NCBI GenBank assembly: GCA_038373865.1
Contig: JAXGGA010005130.1
Coordinates: 16,967 to 80,966, forward strand
DNA from: Uloborus plumipes
Lineage: Eukaryota > Arthropoda > Arachnida > Araneae > Uloboridae
DNA: 64,000 nt
Direction: 5' to 3'
The first letter of the stretch is position 1; each line of letters begins with the position of its first letter. Both the position numbers and the translations under genes were made by a program. Below are positions 1 to 11,515 of this stretch, piece after piece. The notes beneath the pieces were generated by a model, which did no database searches, was not told where the DNA came from, and was given only the letters and a program-made list of their open reading frames with translations.

Positions 1-1298
1 GTTTTTTTTTAAATTCCGAAGTTTCCGAAAAGTGTTTCTTCTATTTTTTTAAATTGCAAAAAATCACCTTATAGATAAAAAAAAAAGCCCCTTTAAGTCA
101 ATAAGTGGATATTTCATGACATTTCTCAATTGCATTCGGCTTATCTTCGTATGTGGTACCTGAATTTGATATACGTTGCATAGTAAATAATTTAATAGCG
201 AACCAACCGTTTTCAGAACCTCTTCGTAATTTGGAAAACATACGGATCTATTTTTTTATCACAGGAATGCACCTAAGGTCTCCTTCAATTTATAGATTTT
301 AAAATTTGCTCGCGCATGGGAGCTGATTCTTTAATCCGCTTAGGGATCCTCCGTTGATGGCTTTGGAAAAGAATGGATGAGGCATTTTTTCTATTTCATC
401 AACTATCTATTTCAGATTATTGTGGGAACTCATTTTTAATAAAGTACGCATATATGTTCAAAATCCATTTTTGCGGGAAGATAACTTGAAATCACCTGTT
501 TTATGCACAAAATTTGTATAAAGTAAGCTTAGCTATAGTTTATTTATACTTTGCGTATAATTGTAATTTGATTACCTTTACAGTAACTAATTAAATGTAA
601 AAATATTATTTTATTATTATTGAAGATTCCCATTAGACCTCTAGAATTCTGCAACAAACCACCAACTCGGCTATTTCGGTCCATGGACTGTAGTTTCGAG
701 CTTATTATGCTCTCATCAGAATGGAATACGAAAGTAGTCGAGTTGGAGGCAAAAAACCCTCTTATAAATCTGTTATATATCTGTCATCAAGAATTCTGTT
801 TATTGAAGCTGTATGATTAAGTCATCAAATTACCACCCTCGCATCCTTTCTTTAAGCAAAATTTTATTGTGTTTGGCTGGATGTTTGGATCTTACCATTG
901 ATGTTGCCCACAAACAGTATTGAAATCATTCCCCGAGTATCGTACTATGAAAATTAAAGACTCAGAAAATAAATTAACTTTCGCCATTTTTTGCTAGCTT
1001 TAGAGCGTCTGCCGGAATTTACTGCCCATAGAAAGCGTCTGTTAATACTGGTTATGAATTACTGATAATGTTTCGTAAAAAATACATAAAAAATATAAAA
1101 ATCGACGACTGTATGATGAACATTTTTAATTAGAGTTTAATTGTATTCGTATATAATTGTCTTTAATTACCCTTATATTTGCTATTTAAATATAAAATAT
1201 TTTATTGCTATTGAACAGTTGTATTAGATCACTAAAATACAGTTTATTGCTTGTTGTAGTATAAGTCATCTTAATATCACTCTTGCGCTCATACTTAC
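1..1298. other. AT-rich DNA, nothing recognised
   Basis: Short open frames occur (for example a 66-codon frame at 620-820) but none resembles a known family or has convincing composition. No repeat structure or RNA gene was recognised here. Confidence 0.5.
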
Positions 1299-1558
1299 CG
1301 CGACATTTTAAATTTGTCTTGCAGGATTTTTGGCCCTTTCGAGTAGTCTCGCAGCTTACAAAAAGTTTTAAAATTGATCAAAAATTCAAATTCGGAAAAT
1401 AAGTCCTTATTATTTTTGTTGACATTCACTACCTTGTCATTGTAAATTGACCCTCGGACCAAGCTACCAGGCAATATGTTCAAAGTACGCTGTCTCTCAG
1501 AAAGCAAGTACCTAAACCACCCTAAACCAATATTATCCGTCCACAATGGGTTCAAGTA
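1299..1558 (-). CDS. possible internal exon of an unidentified gene
   Basis: On the minus strand an open frame of about 86 codons lies between a possible acceptor (…TTTACTAAG just above 1558) and a good donor (GTAAGT read downward from 1298). The peptide includes the stretches WTDNIGLGWFRYLL, ILPGSLVRGSIYND and FCKLRDYSKGPKILQ, with mixed hydrophobic, charged and aromatic residues rather than the lysine/asparagine/phenylalanine-only look of random AT-rich frames. There is no ATG at its start, which fits an internal exon (phase 0 in, phase 2 out). I do not recognise the protein and see no neighbouring exon, so it may also be a degraded transposon fragment or chance. Confidence 0.3.
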
Positions 1559-2435
1559 CTTAGTAAACAAATTGCAAACAATTGTGTATCATTCTTAAAA
1601 ATAAATATTTGAAATGCTACTTCTTTTATTGCTTATTAATATAATAATTAACGTTTATAGCCTGATAGGTATCTTATTCCTATCCGATATGGTAATTATT
1701 GTTCGCACTCAAGCCCTTTAAGAAATGTTTCGCGACCAAAATCCTATGTTCTTCATCAGCCTAGAGCGAGTATCATTTTAACGACTTAAAATAGTTTTTC
1801 CTAATCGAAGTATATAGTATGAAAAATGCGATATAAACTTTTAAAATTATTTCATGATATATATTTTTTAAGAATGCACTGTAAGTACCTTTAGTTTTTC
1901 ACAATTAAATTATTTTCACTTTTGCTCAAAAGACAAAAATATCACATGCATTTTATGACCAAAATGATTTTCAGCACTTTAAAAAGGAAAGTGCTATATT
2001 TGAAGAAAAAAATCCTGTAATGCATTTTGAGAGTTTTTTTTTTCTCTTATGTTTCTTTTCTCCTTTTGAACATAAAAATTTTCAGAGCTTTTTGGAAATG
2101 TTCCAGATGCTTTACAGTTGGAACATTTTTTACATTATTTTTTGAATCAAAATAATATTTTATGCTCACTTAAGAACCCACTGGTGTAAGGAGTTTGGTA
2201 TTCGCTTCAATAAATGTTTCCTGATTATTTTTTAAAGGAAACAACGAATTGGTTTCTAGTTTATTACTGAAATTAAATAATTCATTAAAATTTTTTCGAT
2301 GTTTTAGAATACATTTAATGGTGTGAAATATGTATTGTGAATAGTAATTTATTGTAATTCAGCAGTTTATTTCAGTCAACAACAGTCAATAATTAAATTA
2401 AACTTTAATTTAATATCGTAACCAAAACCAACATA
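1559..2435. other. AT-rich DNA, nothing recognised
   Basis: Homopolymer-rich sequence with no supported gene or repeat boundary. Confidence 0.5.
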
Positions 2436-3309
2436 GTTGGGGAATGTGGCGCAAAGTAAGATAATTAAGATAACATACCTGTTTCGAAATGAAAAAAATG
2501 AAAATTTATTCTGAAAATCAGTGTACATAAAGAAGGAATAGTGTATTTTGTACTGCAAGTATCAATGAAATGATATTTTTCTTTTTTGGTAGTTATTTTG
2601 CATCTTCAAAAAAAGGTGGAATTTTTTCCCCTCAAAAAACCACGGGCAAGTGAAAAATACAAAGTTTTGTAATGAAACAATATCTATTTGATAAGTTATA
2701 GTAATATGCATCAAAAGAATGGGTAAATAAACGAAAAAGTAATTATTAAGGAAAACAAAGGAATAAATGAACAAACAAATAAATGAATTAGAGAGAAAGA
2801 AATGAGTGAACAAAATAGAGAAAGAATAACAAAATAAGTGAACTAATAAGTATAAGAATGTGGAATAAATTAATGAATGAAGAAATACGTACATGATTTA
2901 GTACATGAATGCATAAACGAGCGAAATACACTATTTCACTGTTCCCCATCTACTTTGCCCTGCGTGCACTTGACGAATTACATGGATCATTTAAAATCAA
3001 AACGTACCTAATATAAACTAAATGAGGATGGCACTGGACATCAGTAGATCTCAATTAATAGTTAAAATAATAATTTTAAAAAATGCTTATTTTATTACAA
3101 GAAATATTTTTGAAAACTACGAATATTACAATAAAGGTGCAACATTTTAAATAAGTAATTTTTTTTCGTTGATCTTTGGAGCTATTTATTTTTGACAGGA
3201 ATCAACTATATTACTAGGAACTTAGTCAAAATATTATTAGATAGGTGGAAACTGAAAATATGTTACTATTTCACCTATCCCCGCTATTTTACTTTGCCCC
3301 ACATTCCTC
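2436..3309. mobile_element. probable remnant of a TIR transposon
   Basis: The left end (GGAATGTGGCGCAAAGTAA, near 2441) and the reverse complement of the right end (GGAATGTGGGGCAAAGTAA, ending near 3305) match over about 23 bp with few differences. A TA lies outside each end (2434-2435, 3310-3311). A third degenerate copy of the motif, in right-end orientation, lies near 2944-2962. The interior has no transposase; a frame at 2562-2894 (minus) is low-complexity Phe/Leu/Ser. This is compatible with a deleted, non-autonomous Tc1/mariner or pogo-type element, but ends and superfamily are tentative. Confidence 0.35.
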
Positions 3310-3770
3310 TACTTTAGTTTCCATTTAATTGTGTGACTCTCCATGGACTGTCAAAGACATTTTGTTAGTGCTTAAAATAACTGTTAACAGTTTTTTTCGC
3401 CGTTTGTTCTACTATTTATTTTTACGCTCATCTATATATTTGTGTTATTTTTATGTGAAAATTTAAACTAGAGCTCATCGTCATATCTTATCTTAGGTCT
3501 ATTTACACACAATCTTCTCTCTACCTGAAGTAGATTTTTCACCATCACGGTCTAACTACTTAAAGTTACGAATTTTACATTACTTAAAGTCAGAAAAATA
3601 ACATGACGCTTTTCGTCTTTAAATTGTGCCTTATTTCCTTACACAATACTTTTTCTTAAACTATTAGTACAATCACATGTCTTTACTTGAATGAATTTTA
3701 TTGTCTCTATGAAAATGAAAAAAAAAAAAATCCCCCAAATCTTTAAATTAAGTCATTAGTATATTGGAAA
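3310..3770. other. AT-rich DNA, nothing recognised
   Basis: No gene or repeat recognised. A poly(A) run sits at about 3719-3730. Confidence 0.5.
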
Positions 3771-3856
3771 CAGGGTTGCCAGAAAAATACTACGCTCCTT
3801 ATTTGGGCCGAAAAAATACTACCGTAGTATCAAAAATACTACGTCTGGCAACGCTG
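3771..3856. mobile_element. short hAT-like MITE
   Basis: An 86-bp segment begins CAGGGTTGCCAGA and ends TCTGGCAACGCTG, an inverted repeat of 13 bp with one mismatch and the CAG…CTG termini typical of hAT elements. The interior repeats AAAATACTAC three times. No clean 8-bp target duplication is visible, so insertion polarity and exact ends are uncertain. Confidence 0.45.
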
Positions 3857-4195
3857 AAAAAAGAATGAAACAAAAATAAGTATGAACACGTAACCATGGT
3901 AACAACATGAGAAGTTGATTTCCGTTGATAAAATAATTCGTTTCATCTCTCTTTTCAAACAAATTTTATTTTCGAGCTGAACCATTTTAGAATCGTTTGG
4001 CTTGCTTTACTGAAGGTAAGCCTTGAATTCTGGGATTCTAAAAACAATTGTTACAGCTCTCCTGATGTTCGTAGAAACTTCGAAAAAACTTCATTTTGTG
4101 CAGAAAATTCCAAGCTTTCGAATGACATAAAACTTGAAAATGTGTGTGAAATATTTCTTCCCTATTTTATCGAATTTCCGCTAAGAACTCGAATA
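3857..4195. other. AT-rich DNA, nothing recognised
   Basis: No supported feature. Confidence 0.5.
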
Positions 4196-4381
4196 GAAAA
4201 AGAACGAAATGGAATTTTCAAAAAATCGCTTCGAGGTGCAAAACTACATGCTACAAACTAATTTTGTACCAAGTGGCATGAAAATCGACCGAACGGTTTT
4301 GGCGCTACGCGCGTAACAGACAGACAGACAGACAGAAGGAAAGAAAGAAAGATAAACTTTCAGCTTTATTATTAGTAGAGA
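4196..4381 (+). repeat. retroposon-like 3' tail with (ACAG)n/(GAAA)n microsatellite
   Basis: The segment carries ATGAAAATCGACCGAACGGT followed by a palindromic GCGCTACGCGCG, (CAGA)n, (GAAA)n and the ending TTATTATTAGTAGAGAT. Tails of this style (a 'cannot tell, fall back on' sentence of conserved words, then CAGA repeats and a TAGTAGAGAT end) are common at 3' ends of arthropod RTE-type LINEs and derived SINEs. No reverse transcriptase coding sequence is attached, so assignment is by resemblance only. Confidence 0.4.
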
Positions 4382-5168
4382 TTATTCAGATTATTATTTT
4401 TAGTGCTTATAGTCAAACAGCTATCTCTAGACATTTTTATTGTAGAAAAATTTACATCAGTTTATTTTTCAAACCCAAATAGTTTCGTTTTTTACATATA
4501 AATAACAGGAAAGTAACACTTATTTAATGCGTCTTATTAAAGTACACCAAAATTCTTTTTTTATGCAACATTTTTTTTTAAATGTGGAAGTATCAAATGT
4601 TTGCATTAATTTTAGAGTTAGATACTTTATTGCGAAGTATTTTCACCTTAACTTGATCTTTTTAAAAATGTAGAAAACACTTTTTGTATTAGAAAAAAAT
4701 GAAGTTTTACGATATGTTGCTTTTATTTAGTAAAAAATGAAAAGCATAGAAATGGGCTTGATTTAATAAAAAAAAGCTATTTTGCTATGCTACGCTTGAT
4801 GAGTTTTTTAAAAAAGTATAAGAAAAAAAAACCTATGATAGAAAAATCAAGTTTTCCTTTGCAAAAAAAAAAAGGATTTGAAGGAAGATTGGTTTAAAAA
4901 TTCATCTCTTACCGACATGAATTGATTAGTTAAATATACGTCGAAGAGAACTATTCGAAGGTTTTTTTTAGCATAAATATCAAGTGAAAAAACTGTTTTT
5001 AGCTTTTAACTAGAAAACTATCGTATATAGTAACGAGTTAGTTACTGTAGTAATATCTGCAATCAATTTCCATTTTTTTAATTCCATACACCAAATTACG
5101 CCAACTATACCTTTAGTCCCCAGCCAATAGTTTATCTAGTGATATTTTGTGCCCATTTATTTCGACTG
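4382..5168. other. AT-rich DNA, nothing recognised
   Basis: Poly(A)/poly(T)-rich; no gene or repeat boundary supported. Confidence 0.5.
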
Positions 5169-6190
5169 CACACTGCAAAAAAAAAATGTTGTTTTTACAG
5201 TATAACACTGAAAGCAGAGGATCCAGTTTAAAACCGTAAAAGCGCAGTAATAAACAATAAAACTAGCTATTTTACAGTATATTACTGTAAAATTAGCAAT
5301 TTTTACAGTTTAACAATTAGCTGTATCTTAAATATATAAAAATTACGTGTCCGTGTGTTTGTCGCCAATGGACTCCTCAGCTACTAAACCGATTTTAACC
5401 AAATTTGCACGCAGTTTCAGTTTGGTCCAACTTAAATGATAGGATAGTTTTTATCTCAATTTATTGCAAATATATTTATGTTCATTTATGTATACGTTAA
5501 TTTATATTTTTTATTGCAAATTATCTATTTAGCTACCAGCTTTTCTGTATTCTTGGCTAAGCCTTTTTACGAAGCCTTTTTTGACACCTCCATGGCTGAG
5601 CGACATAAAGCACACGTTCTGACAGCTTCCGGAGCGCAGTAAACAGGTTGTAAGTTAGCGGTGCATTACGTGTTATTTGACTTTTTTGTGAAGTAAATTA
5701 TAAACAAACGCGTTACTTCCCTTGAAATTTATATGTGATAAGCTGTCAGAAACGATTGTCACTTAAGAGTTTTTAACGCCTCTGAGGCTGAGAGGTGGAA
5801 AGCGCTTGGTGGGATACCTCCTGGACTGCATTTAAGTGGCTGTTCTTCTTACTACTATTATATATACAAAAGTTTGTTTGGATGGATTTATGGATGGAGC
5901 AGTCAGTTGATAAGCAGTCCGAAAAAAATATCTTTTTAACTAAGCCTCTTTTGAGCCTCTGTCGCCGGGCGACATAAAGCACATATTCTGACAGCTTCTG
6001 CAGCGTAGTAAAATAGGTTGTAAATACAGAAACAATACTGGATGATGAATATAGGTGCTTTTTTTGTATTTTCTAATAAAAAAAACTTAATAAATTCAAA
6101 AATTTGCTTATTTATTGCCTTTAAGGCGGAACATAGTTCGCCGGGTCAGCTAGTTATACTATAAAAACAACATTCATTTTTTACAGTGTG
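5169..6190. mobile_element. CACTG-ended MITE, split by a nested Helitron
   Basis: Ends are CACACTGCAAAAAA (5169) and TTTTTTACAGTGTG (to 6190), an inverted repeat with one mismatch. The interior has the internal words of this family: TTTTACAGTA, AACTGTAAAATT and GCTAATTTT. Related sequence lies at 9668-9895 and 14078-14422. A Helitron (5326-6153) splits it; outside the Helitron the MITE is only about 195 bp. No coding capacity. Target duplication was not resolved. Confidence 0.6.
5326..6153 (+). mobile_element. non-autonomous Helitron nested in a MITE
   Basis: Starts with TC (TCTTAAATATATAAAAATTA) after an A and ends GGGTCAGCTAG before a T, with an imperfect hairpin (GGCGGAAC…GTTCGCC) about 10 bp upstream of CTAG. 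A-TC…CTAG-T is the Helitron signature, and there is no target duplication. It shares more than 150 bp of near-identical interior (from GCCTTTTTACGAAGCC near 5563 through TGATAAGCT near 5744) and the same 3' end with the copy at 16280-17070. The word GACATAAAGCACA recurs at 5603 and 5972, so an interior segment is duplicated. No helicase remnant is visible in this copy. Confidence 0.75.
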
Positions 6191-9100
6191 AAGCGAAACT
6201 TCGATAAAAAGTAATGTTATTCTTGTTTAAAAAATTCAGTCGTCGTTCTTAACAAACTTTGACTTTATGTAGGCACAAGAGAGTTGAACTTTTAAAATCC
6301 CTCTGATATGAATCAAGTCAAATATAAAACACAAATCTGTACATCGAAAAATTCTTTGAGAAGGTTCTGGTATGATTTCAAAGAGTAAAGTTTTATTTAT
6401 CTTTCCAGATTTTATTTGCTTTCACGTAAGAAAATGCAAGGTGTGCTGTTTAGCATTTAGATTACGTTCAGTGCGAACGTCTCTGCTTTTCTGCAGATGA
6501 ATGTATTTGCATGCTTGTATAGATTTTTGGATTTTATCCAATTTACACATATTTTCGATGGCCGTGAAGATAAAAACTTGCACAAAGGATGCGCAACTGA
6601 TTGCTGAAGCTTGGAATCGATTAGTCTCACCTAAAAATGCAATTTGGCGTTATTTTTAGAGTTTTATGTTTTAACTAAGCTTTTGTTGAGTTTATTATGC
6701 ATCTTATGACGTAGGAATATATGACTTGAGTTTAGAGTCTTGCTATGTTGGGTAGAGTTTAAAGCTATAAAATTACAAGGTAACGCTATAAAAAGCCCAT
6801 AAAAAATCTGCTGAAAAGCTTTAAAAAATCTGCAGAAAATGTCAACATATTTGGAACATGCTTCTAAAAACCTGCAGAAAATTCAGAGAAAACTTGATCT
6901 ATTTATTTTTGAATTTTATTTTGCTTTTTTTGGATTTTTCAAAAATTTTTAAGCTGCATTAAGCCATTTTTATTGCTTTTCTTCCTTTCTTTTACTTTAA
7001 CAAGAAAGTAGGCGGCAAATAAATTACAAGTTTGCGCACCTAGAACCGTCTATATTTTCAATTATTTTTAAAGTAGAAAATTACTAATTTTGCTGATGAA
7101 TTGCTTAAAATATGCCATATTATCAATTCCATATCAAATCTTCTGCTTTATTTAGAACAATTTTATTTCAGAAACGCTTCCCTCTTAAATACACAACATT
7201 TCTCAAACATAAAAATTAAGCTAAGTTATAAAAGAAAATAGGTACTTTTATAAACGTTTAGAACCAATTAATACAAAAAACTTTAAACTTTATCATTCAA
7301 AGTTCTTCTTGGGTATGAGGAAGAAATAATTTAAAGCATTCTATCAATAATACAATTGTAACCAGTTTTGGGAAAGAATTTTAAATATGTATAAAAGAGA
7401 TTAAAGTATAGAGTTTATTTTATTACAACCGTACCATGGTGACCAATAAGGAATTTTGCATTTAAAATGATACGTTTTAAATTCTTAGTTGGATACATTT
7501 TTTTTCAAATTTGATTATCATGAATATTTTAACTTTCGGATAAGAAACGTCTGTTTTACGCTAGTTGATAAAATTTAAGTTTAACAATAAAATTCTCATG
7601 TTTAGATAAACTATACGAATGAGTAAAAATATTATGCTAATATAAACTTAAAAAAATAAATAAATAATTCAACAATGTATACCCTAGAGGGCAGTAAAGA
7701 TTTTGACAGTTTGCTAAATTGCCTTTTTGAATTCCTGTACTTCTATTTATTGCAGTAGAAAATACTTGCTTTAAACAATGCATTATTAATATAAAAACGT
7801 TAAACGAACTGCAACTTTTAGAATTTATGAATATTTTATAAAACAGTTTTGAAATAAACCTCCCTCATAACACTTAGTGTTTCCTAAAGATCGCAAATTA
7901 ATCAATCATTTGGTTCCCAGAGGAAAAAGAAATGTTTGACAGTTTTAAGTATTTCCATCTTTGAATGTTGAAATTTTTAAGAGAACTAATGAAAACTTTG
8001 ATTTGTTTTAATGCATTCATCAAAGCTTCAAACTAATCAAAGCAGCCTTAAAATTTTAGGCTGTATGCAATCATTTCTGTTGTATTTGTGTAAGATTTTA
8101 GAGTTTTATTTGTTATGACAATAGAGACATAACCATTTCATTCGCAGAAGAGGTAGAATCTTTGAAAGTCATTGACAGAATTGTGGAACAAATGTATTTA
8201 TATTTATGCAAATAAATCTTTTTAAGACAAAAAAAAAACATGTTGTGGAAAAAATATTTTGCTTAATTATTTGTATGGAGAATGAGTAATGTTTTCTCAA
8301 TAGCAAGATAAATATTATAATAAATAATTAGTTCATTACTTTAAAAAATGATCTGTTGAATGGTGAGATGTAAAATGCAATATGTTTCTGAATTAATAGC
8401 TAATATAATGTAATAGAACTTTTAAGGAGCCTTAATTTTTAAGAGAACAAAACGGATAATTTGAACAATTTTGATCTTAGCATGTTATGCAACTAAGTCA
8501 TTAAATGTACAGAGACAAATGGTTTACAATCGATTTACCGATAGTAAATGTCACGGAAATATTGCAACGTTACTAAATGAGCTGTTATTACGACAGTTTT
8601 ACAAATCAATTTGGAACATAAAAAATAATAACAGTAGGGGTTTTCTTATTTCTTTGCTTTATTTGCTTAAAAATAATACATGATATGACAACTTTTTTTA
8701 TTGGGCTATTGTATCTAAGTGGCTTGGGGTACCGGCTTGGATAATTTAAGCATTTTTTAAATATATGCTTAACAATCATTCTGAAAAATTGTACTTAACG
8801 TTTAAATTACTATTCCGTACAAGATAAATAAAACCAGCAAAAAGTGACAAAAAATGATAATTATTCCAATAAAAATAACAAACAAATAAAAACTGAATTT
8901 ACTTGCAATTACAATAGGAACAATTTTTACTAAGGATATGCATTGTGATTTGACAAAATGGTGCTCTTGCTGAGTCGATTGGAAATTCGTGCTATACTTA
9001 AGATTGTTATTCCTAGCCTTCATGTTTTTACAGAAATTCCCTATGACCATTTTATCATTTTTATACAGTATATTCAAAATGTAAAGTTCATACAACTTTA

Positions 9101-9667
9101 TACAGTTAATTCTATAATTGCAGATTTCAAATACGATATACATGGATGGGATGGTACGAAAGTGGCGTAAACAAACAAATAAATTAATTAATTAAAATAA
9201 AATAAATTGCAATTTGTGCGGAAAATTCGAGAAAATATATTAGACATTAGGAGAACACAACTTGCCCAGTAACATAAACTGCTTTTGATAGTGGTATAAA
9301 TAAGTTTCCATGGCGTGGTTTAAATCAACCACCAGAATTTTATGTCGGTTTTTTTTTTTAGTAAAGCGTTAGTTTAGTTAAGATTTCACTTCTTTTCCCT
9401 AAAAAGTTAGAAATTCATAATGACAACGATGCAAGTAATTTAAAGTTACTGCAAAACAAGTTATAAGTAACATTTGATAAAGGTTAATGCACAGTAAGAG
9501 AAAATTGTGTTTCAATACTAATTCTTCTCTTGAAGATAAACTCACGTAGTCTTGATTTTTTGCATAATCTTTTACAAAAACTTCAATTACATCAAACCAA
9601 GTTACGATGAGCCATTCTAACTATTCAGCATGTATATAATCTCAGTTTTACTCAATATTAATGTGTA
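6191..9667. other. AT-rich DNA, nothing recognised
   Basis: About 3.5 kb without a supportable gene. Open frames at 8471-8683 and on both strands near 8802-9170 overlap each other and look random. Poly(A) tracts at about 8229 and 9350 are the only simple structure noted. Confidence 0.5.
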
Positions 9668-9895
9668 CACTGTAAAAAATGGATGTTGTTTTACAGTATT
9701 ATATAGATAATTTTATAGTAACAAACTAAAAATTGCTAATTTTGCAGTAATAAACTAAAATTGCTAATTTTACACCAATAAACTGTAATATTGCTTAATT
9801 TTACACTAATAAACTAAAATTGCTAATTTTGCATTAATAAACTGTGCAATAGCTAATTTTACACTAGTAAACTGTAATATTGCTGATTTTACCCC
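9668..9895 (+). mobile_element. CACTG-ended MITE, left part only
   Basis: Begins CACTGTAAAAAATGGATG, like 14078, followed by five or six degenerate repeats of TAATAAACTGTAATATTGCT / GCTAATTTTACA of about 35-40 bp. The expected right terminus (…ACAACATTCATTTTTTACAGTG) is missing; the element runs into TGCTGATTTTACCCC, where a 528-bp segment has inserted. Confidence 0.5.
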
Positions 9896-10423
9896 ACTTC
9901 ACTTCACTCTTCGAGGGGCCACAGTACCTGTCATTGTTGTGACTATACTTGATACGGCATCCTCGAGGCTTGTTATTGAACAATTATAGCAATTACAATA
10001 CATAATTTTTACAAAAACATAAGATAATTACAACAAATAGTAACACGAAGCATAAAACGTTTACAACATATAATGGCACAAAGACATAAAATAATTAAAA
10101 CATATAATCACATAAAGTTAGCAGTTTACACTTTCTCATTAAAAACAGAGTTACACAGAAGGTTATATAAGCAGTTGTACAGGAAGACGAGGAGAGTGGG
10201 ATAGAAAACTTAGAGCATATGGTGAATAATTTAAACTGTGACATTTACTCCATATAGTCGGAGTTAACAATACTAAAACACACTATGGATTAGGCATCAG
10301 TAAAGAACATTTTAGACAGTGGAATGTTTGCAAATTTTTTGACAATGTTTATAGTGAGTAGCAAGAATGGGGAAAGGGGGCAGTACATGAAGACGGGCCG
10401 ATGCAAATTAGAATGTGTTCTGG
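9896..10423 (-). mobile_element. probable retroposed fragment with 15-bp flanking repeat
   Basis: The segment is bounded by TGCTGATTTTACCCC (9881-9895) and TGCTAATTTTACCCC (10424-10438), a 15-bp direct repeat with one mismatch. The first copy belongs to the surrounding MITE. A duplication this long is typical of target-primed reverse transcription, not of cut-and-paste transposons. On the minus strand the segment ends GAAGAGTGAAGTGAAGTG. It has no open frame or poly(A) tail that I can identify, so it may be a truncated LINE 3' end or an unrelated insertion. Confidence 0.4.
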
Positions 10424-10696
10424 TGCTAATTTTACCCCCACTGTGTATCCTTTAATCTGCTACATTTCATTATTCAGAGAATGAACAATAAGTTTCGAAT
10501 AAGCTTTACCTCTAGGGACCCAGAGGAGAGATAAGAGAATAAAGGAGTAATGTGCAAACCAACAGGTGGAAAGGATCGGGGACGACCAGGTCTCTTCCGA
10601 GAAGCGCAACCGAGGTCTCTACGATAAGTCTACTTTGCTGTTCTGAAATCGTTTTCCAATTTTGCATCTGCTGTGCATGTGCCTGTCTCTTCATAA

Positions 10697-11240
10697 TGTC
10701 TTCCAAACGAAAAGATCTTACTTAGAAAGAAAAGTGAATTTTATTGAATATTCAAATGCTAATAAATGTACGCACTTACAACTTGCAAAAAAGTTCGAGA
10801 TATCGCAATCTCAAGTTTCGAAATTGTTGAAAAATAAAGAAAAACTCCTAAATGACTGGAAATTAAACAAAAACCTTAATCAAAAGAGAAAACGGACAGG
10901 GGAGGAATCAGAAGATGAAGATGCTCTCTTTCCCTGGTTTCCGGAGAAACGGGTTTGTAACGTTCCTGTTAGTGGAATTTTATTAAATCAAAAAGCTGAA
11001 GATTTAGCAAAACAGATGAATATAACTGATTTCAAAGCAACAAATGGTTGGATGTGCAGATGGAAAGAAAGGAACCAAATTTACTTCAAAAAAATTCACG
11101 GTGAAGCTAGTGATGCTGATGCGAATTCTTGGACAAGTAATGTTTTGCCTTCATTAGTACAAGATTACAGTCCTTCGTGTACATATAATTGTGATGAAAC
11201 AGTGCTCTACTATCGAGAAAGGATTAATGGAGCTTTGGAA
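10697..11240 (+). pseudogene. pogo/Tigger transposase, N-terminal part, broken
   Basis: The frame encodes a CENP-B-like N-terminal helix-turn-helix (LAKKFEISQSQVSKLLKNKE), an acidic linker, and a second DNA-binding part typical of Tc5/CENP-B domains (AEDLAKQMNITDFKATNGWM, CRWKERNQI). It ends in YNCDETVLYYR, the start of the DDE catalytic domain (family form YNADETGLFYR). The likely true start is ATG at 10697 (MSSKRKDLT); a 1-bp loss near 10723 shifts it into a stop, so the longer upstream in-frame start at 10662 is an artefact. The rest of the catalytic domain is deleted: the frame runs into IN-G-A-L-E and stops at 11241. Non-functional copy; the family nature is clear. Confidence 0.75.
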
Positions 11241-11513
11241 TAAAATAAGGTCATTTTTAATTCAATTTCTAAATTTTAATATGTTTAAAGTGTCATTAAT
11301 TAATGTCTAAATTGTCATTAATTAATACGCTTAAAAATTACTCATTAGCTATTTGTTGATGAATATACTTGGGGTTAAGGCAATTATTAATGCTTTCTTG
11401 GTTTAAATCCTATTTGAAACGTCGTGTGAATGGAATCCCGGATAATGGAATATCCCGATTATTAGAATAATTTTTCATGACAAATTGGATATTCCATTAA
11501 GCGGAATCGACTG
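10697..11513 (+). mobile_element. deleted pogo/Tigger element (right end defined)
   Basis: After the truncated transposase comes AT-rich sequence and then a right terminus at 11490-11513 (ATTCCATTAAGCGGAATCGACTG) followed by TA. Subterminal words GGATAATGGAATATCCCG (11443 onward) match the short MITE at 36252-36423. The left terminus was not found; 10440-10696 does not match the right-end inverted repeat, so the 5' end is lost or diverged and the start given here is only the coding start. Confidence 0.6.
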
Positions 11514-11515
11514 TA

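Noticed and set aside
2562..2894. 110-codon minus-strand frame that looks like membrane segments
   Set aside because: Low-complexity Phe/Leu/Ser/Tyr encoded by purine-rich simple sequence inside a transposon remnant.
5773..5982. Overlapping 60-69 codon frames on both strands
   Set aside because: Inside the Helitron at 5326-6153; no similarity to Rep or helicase.
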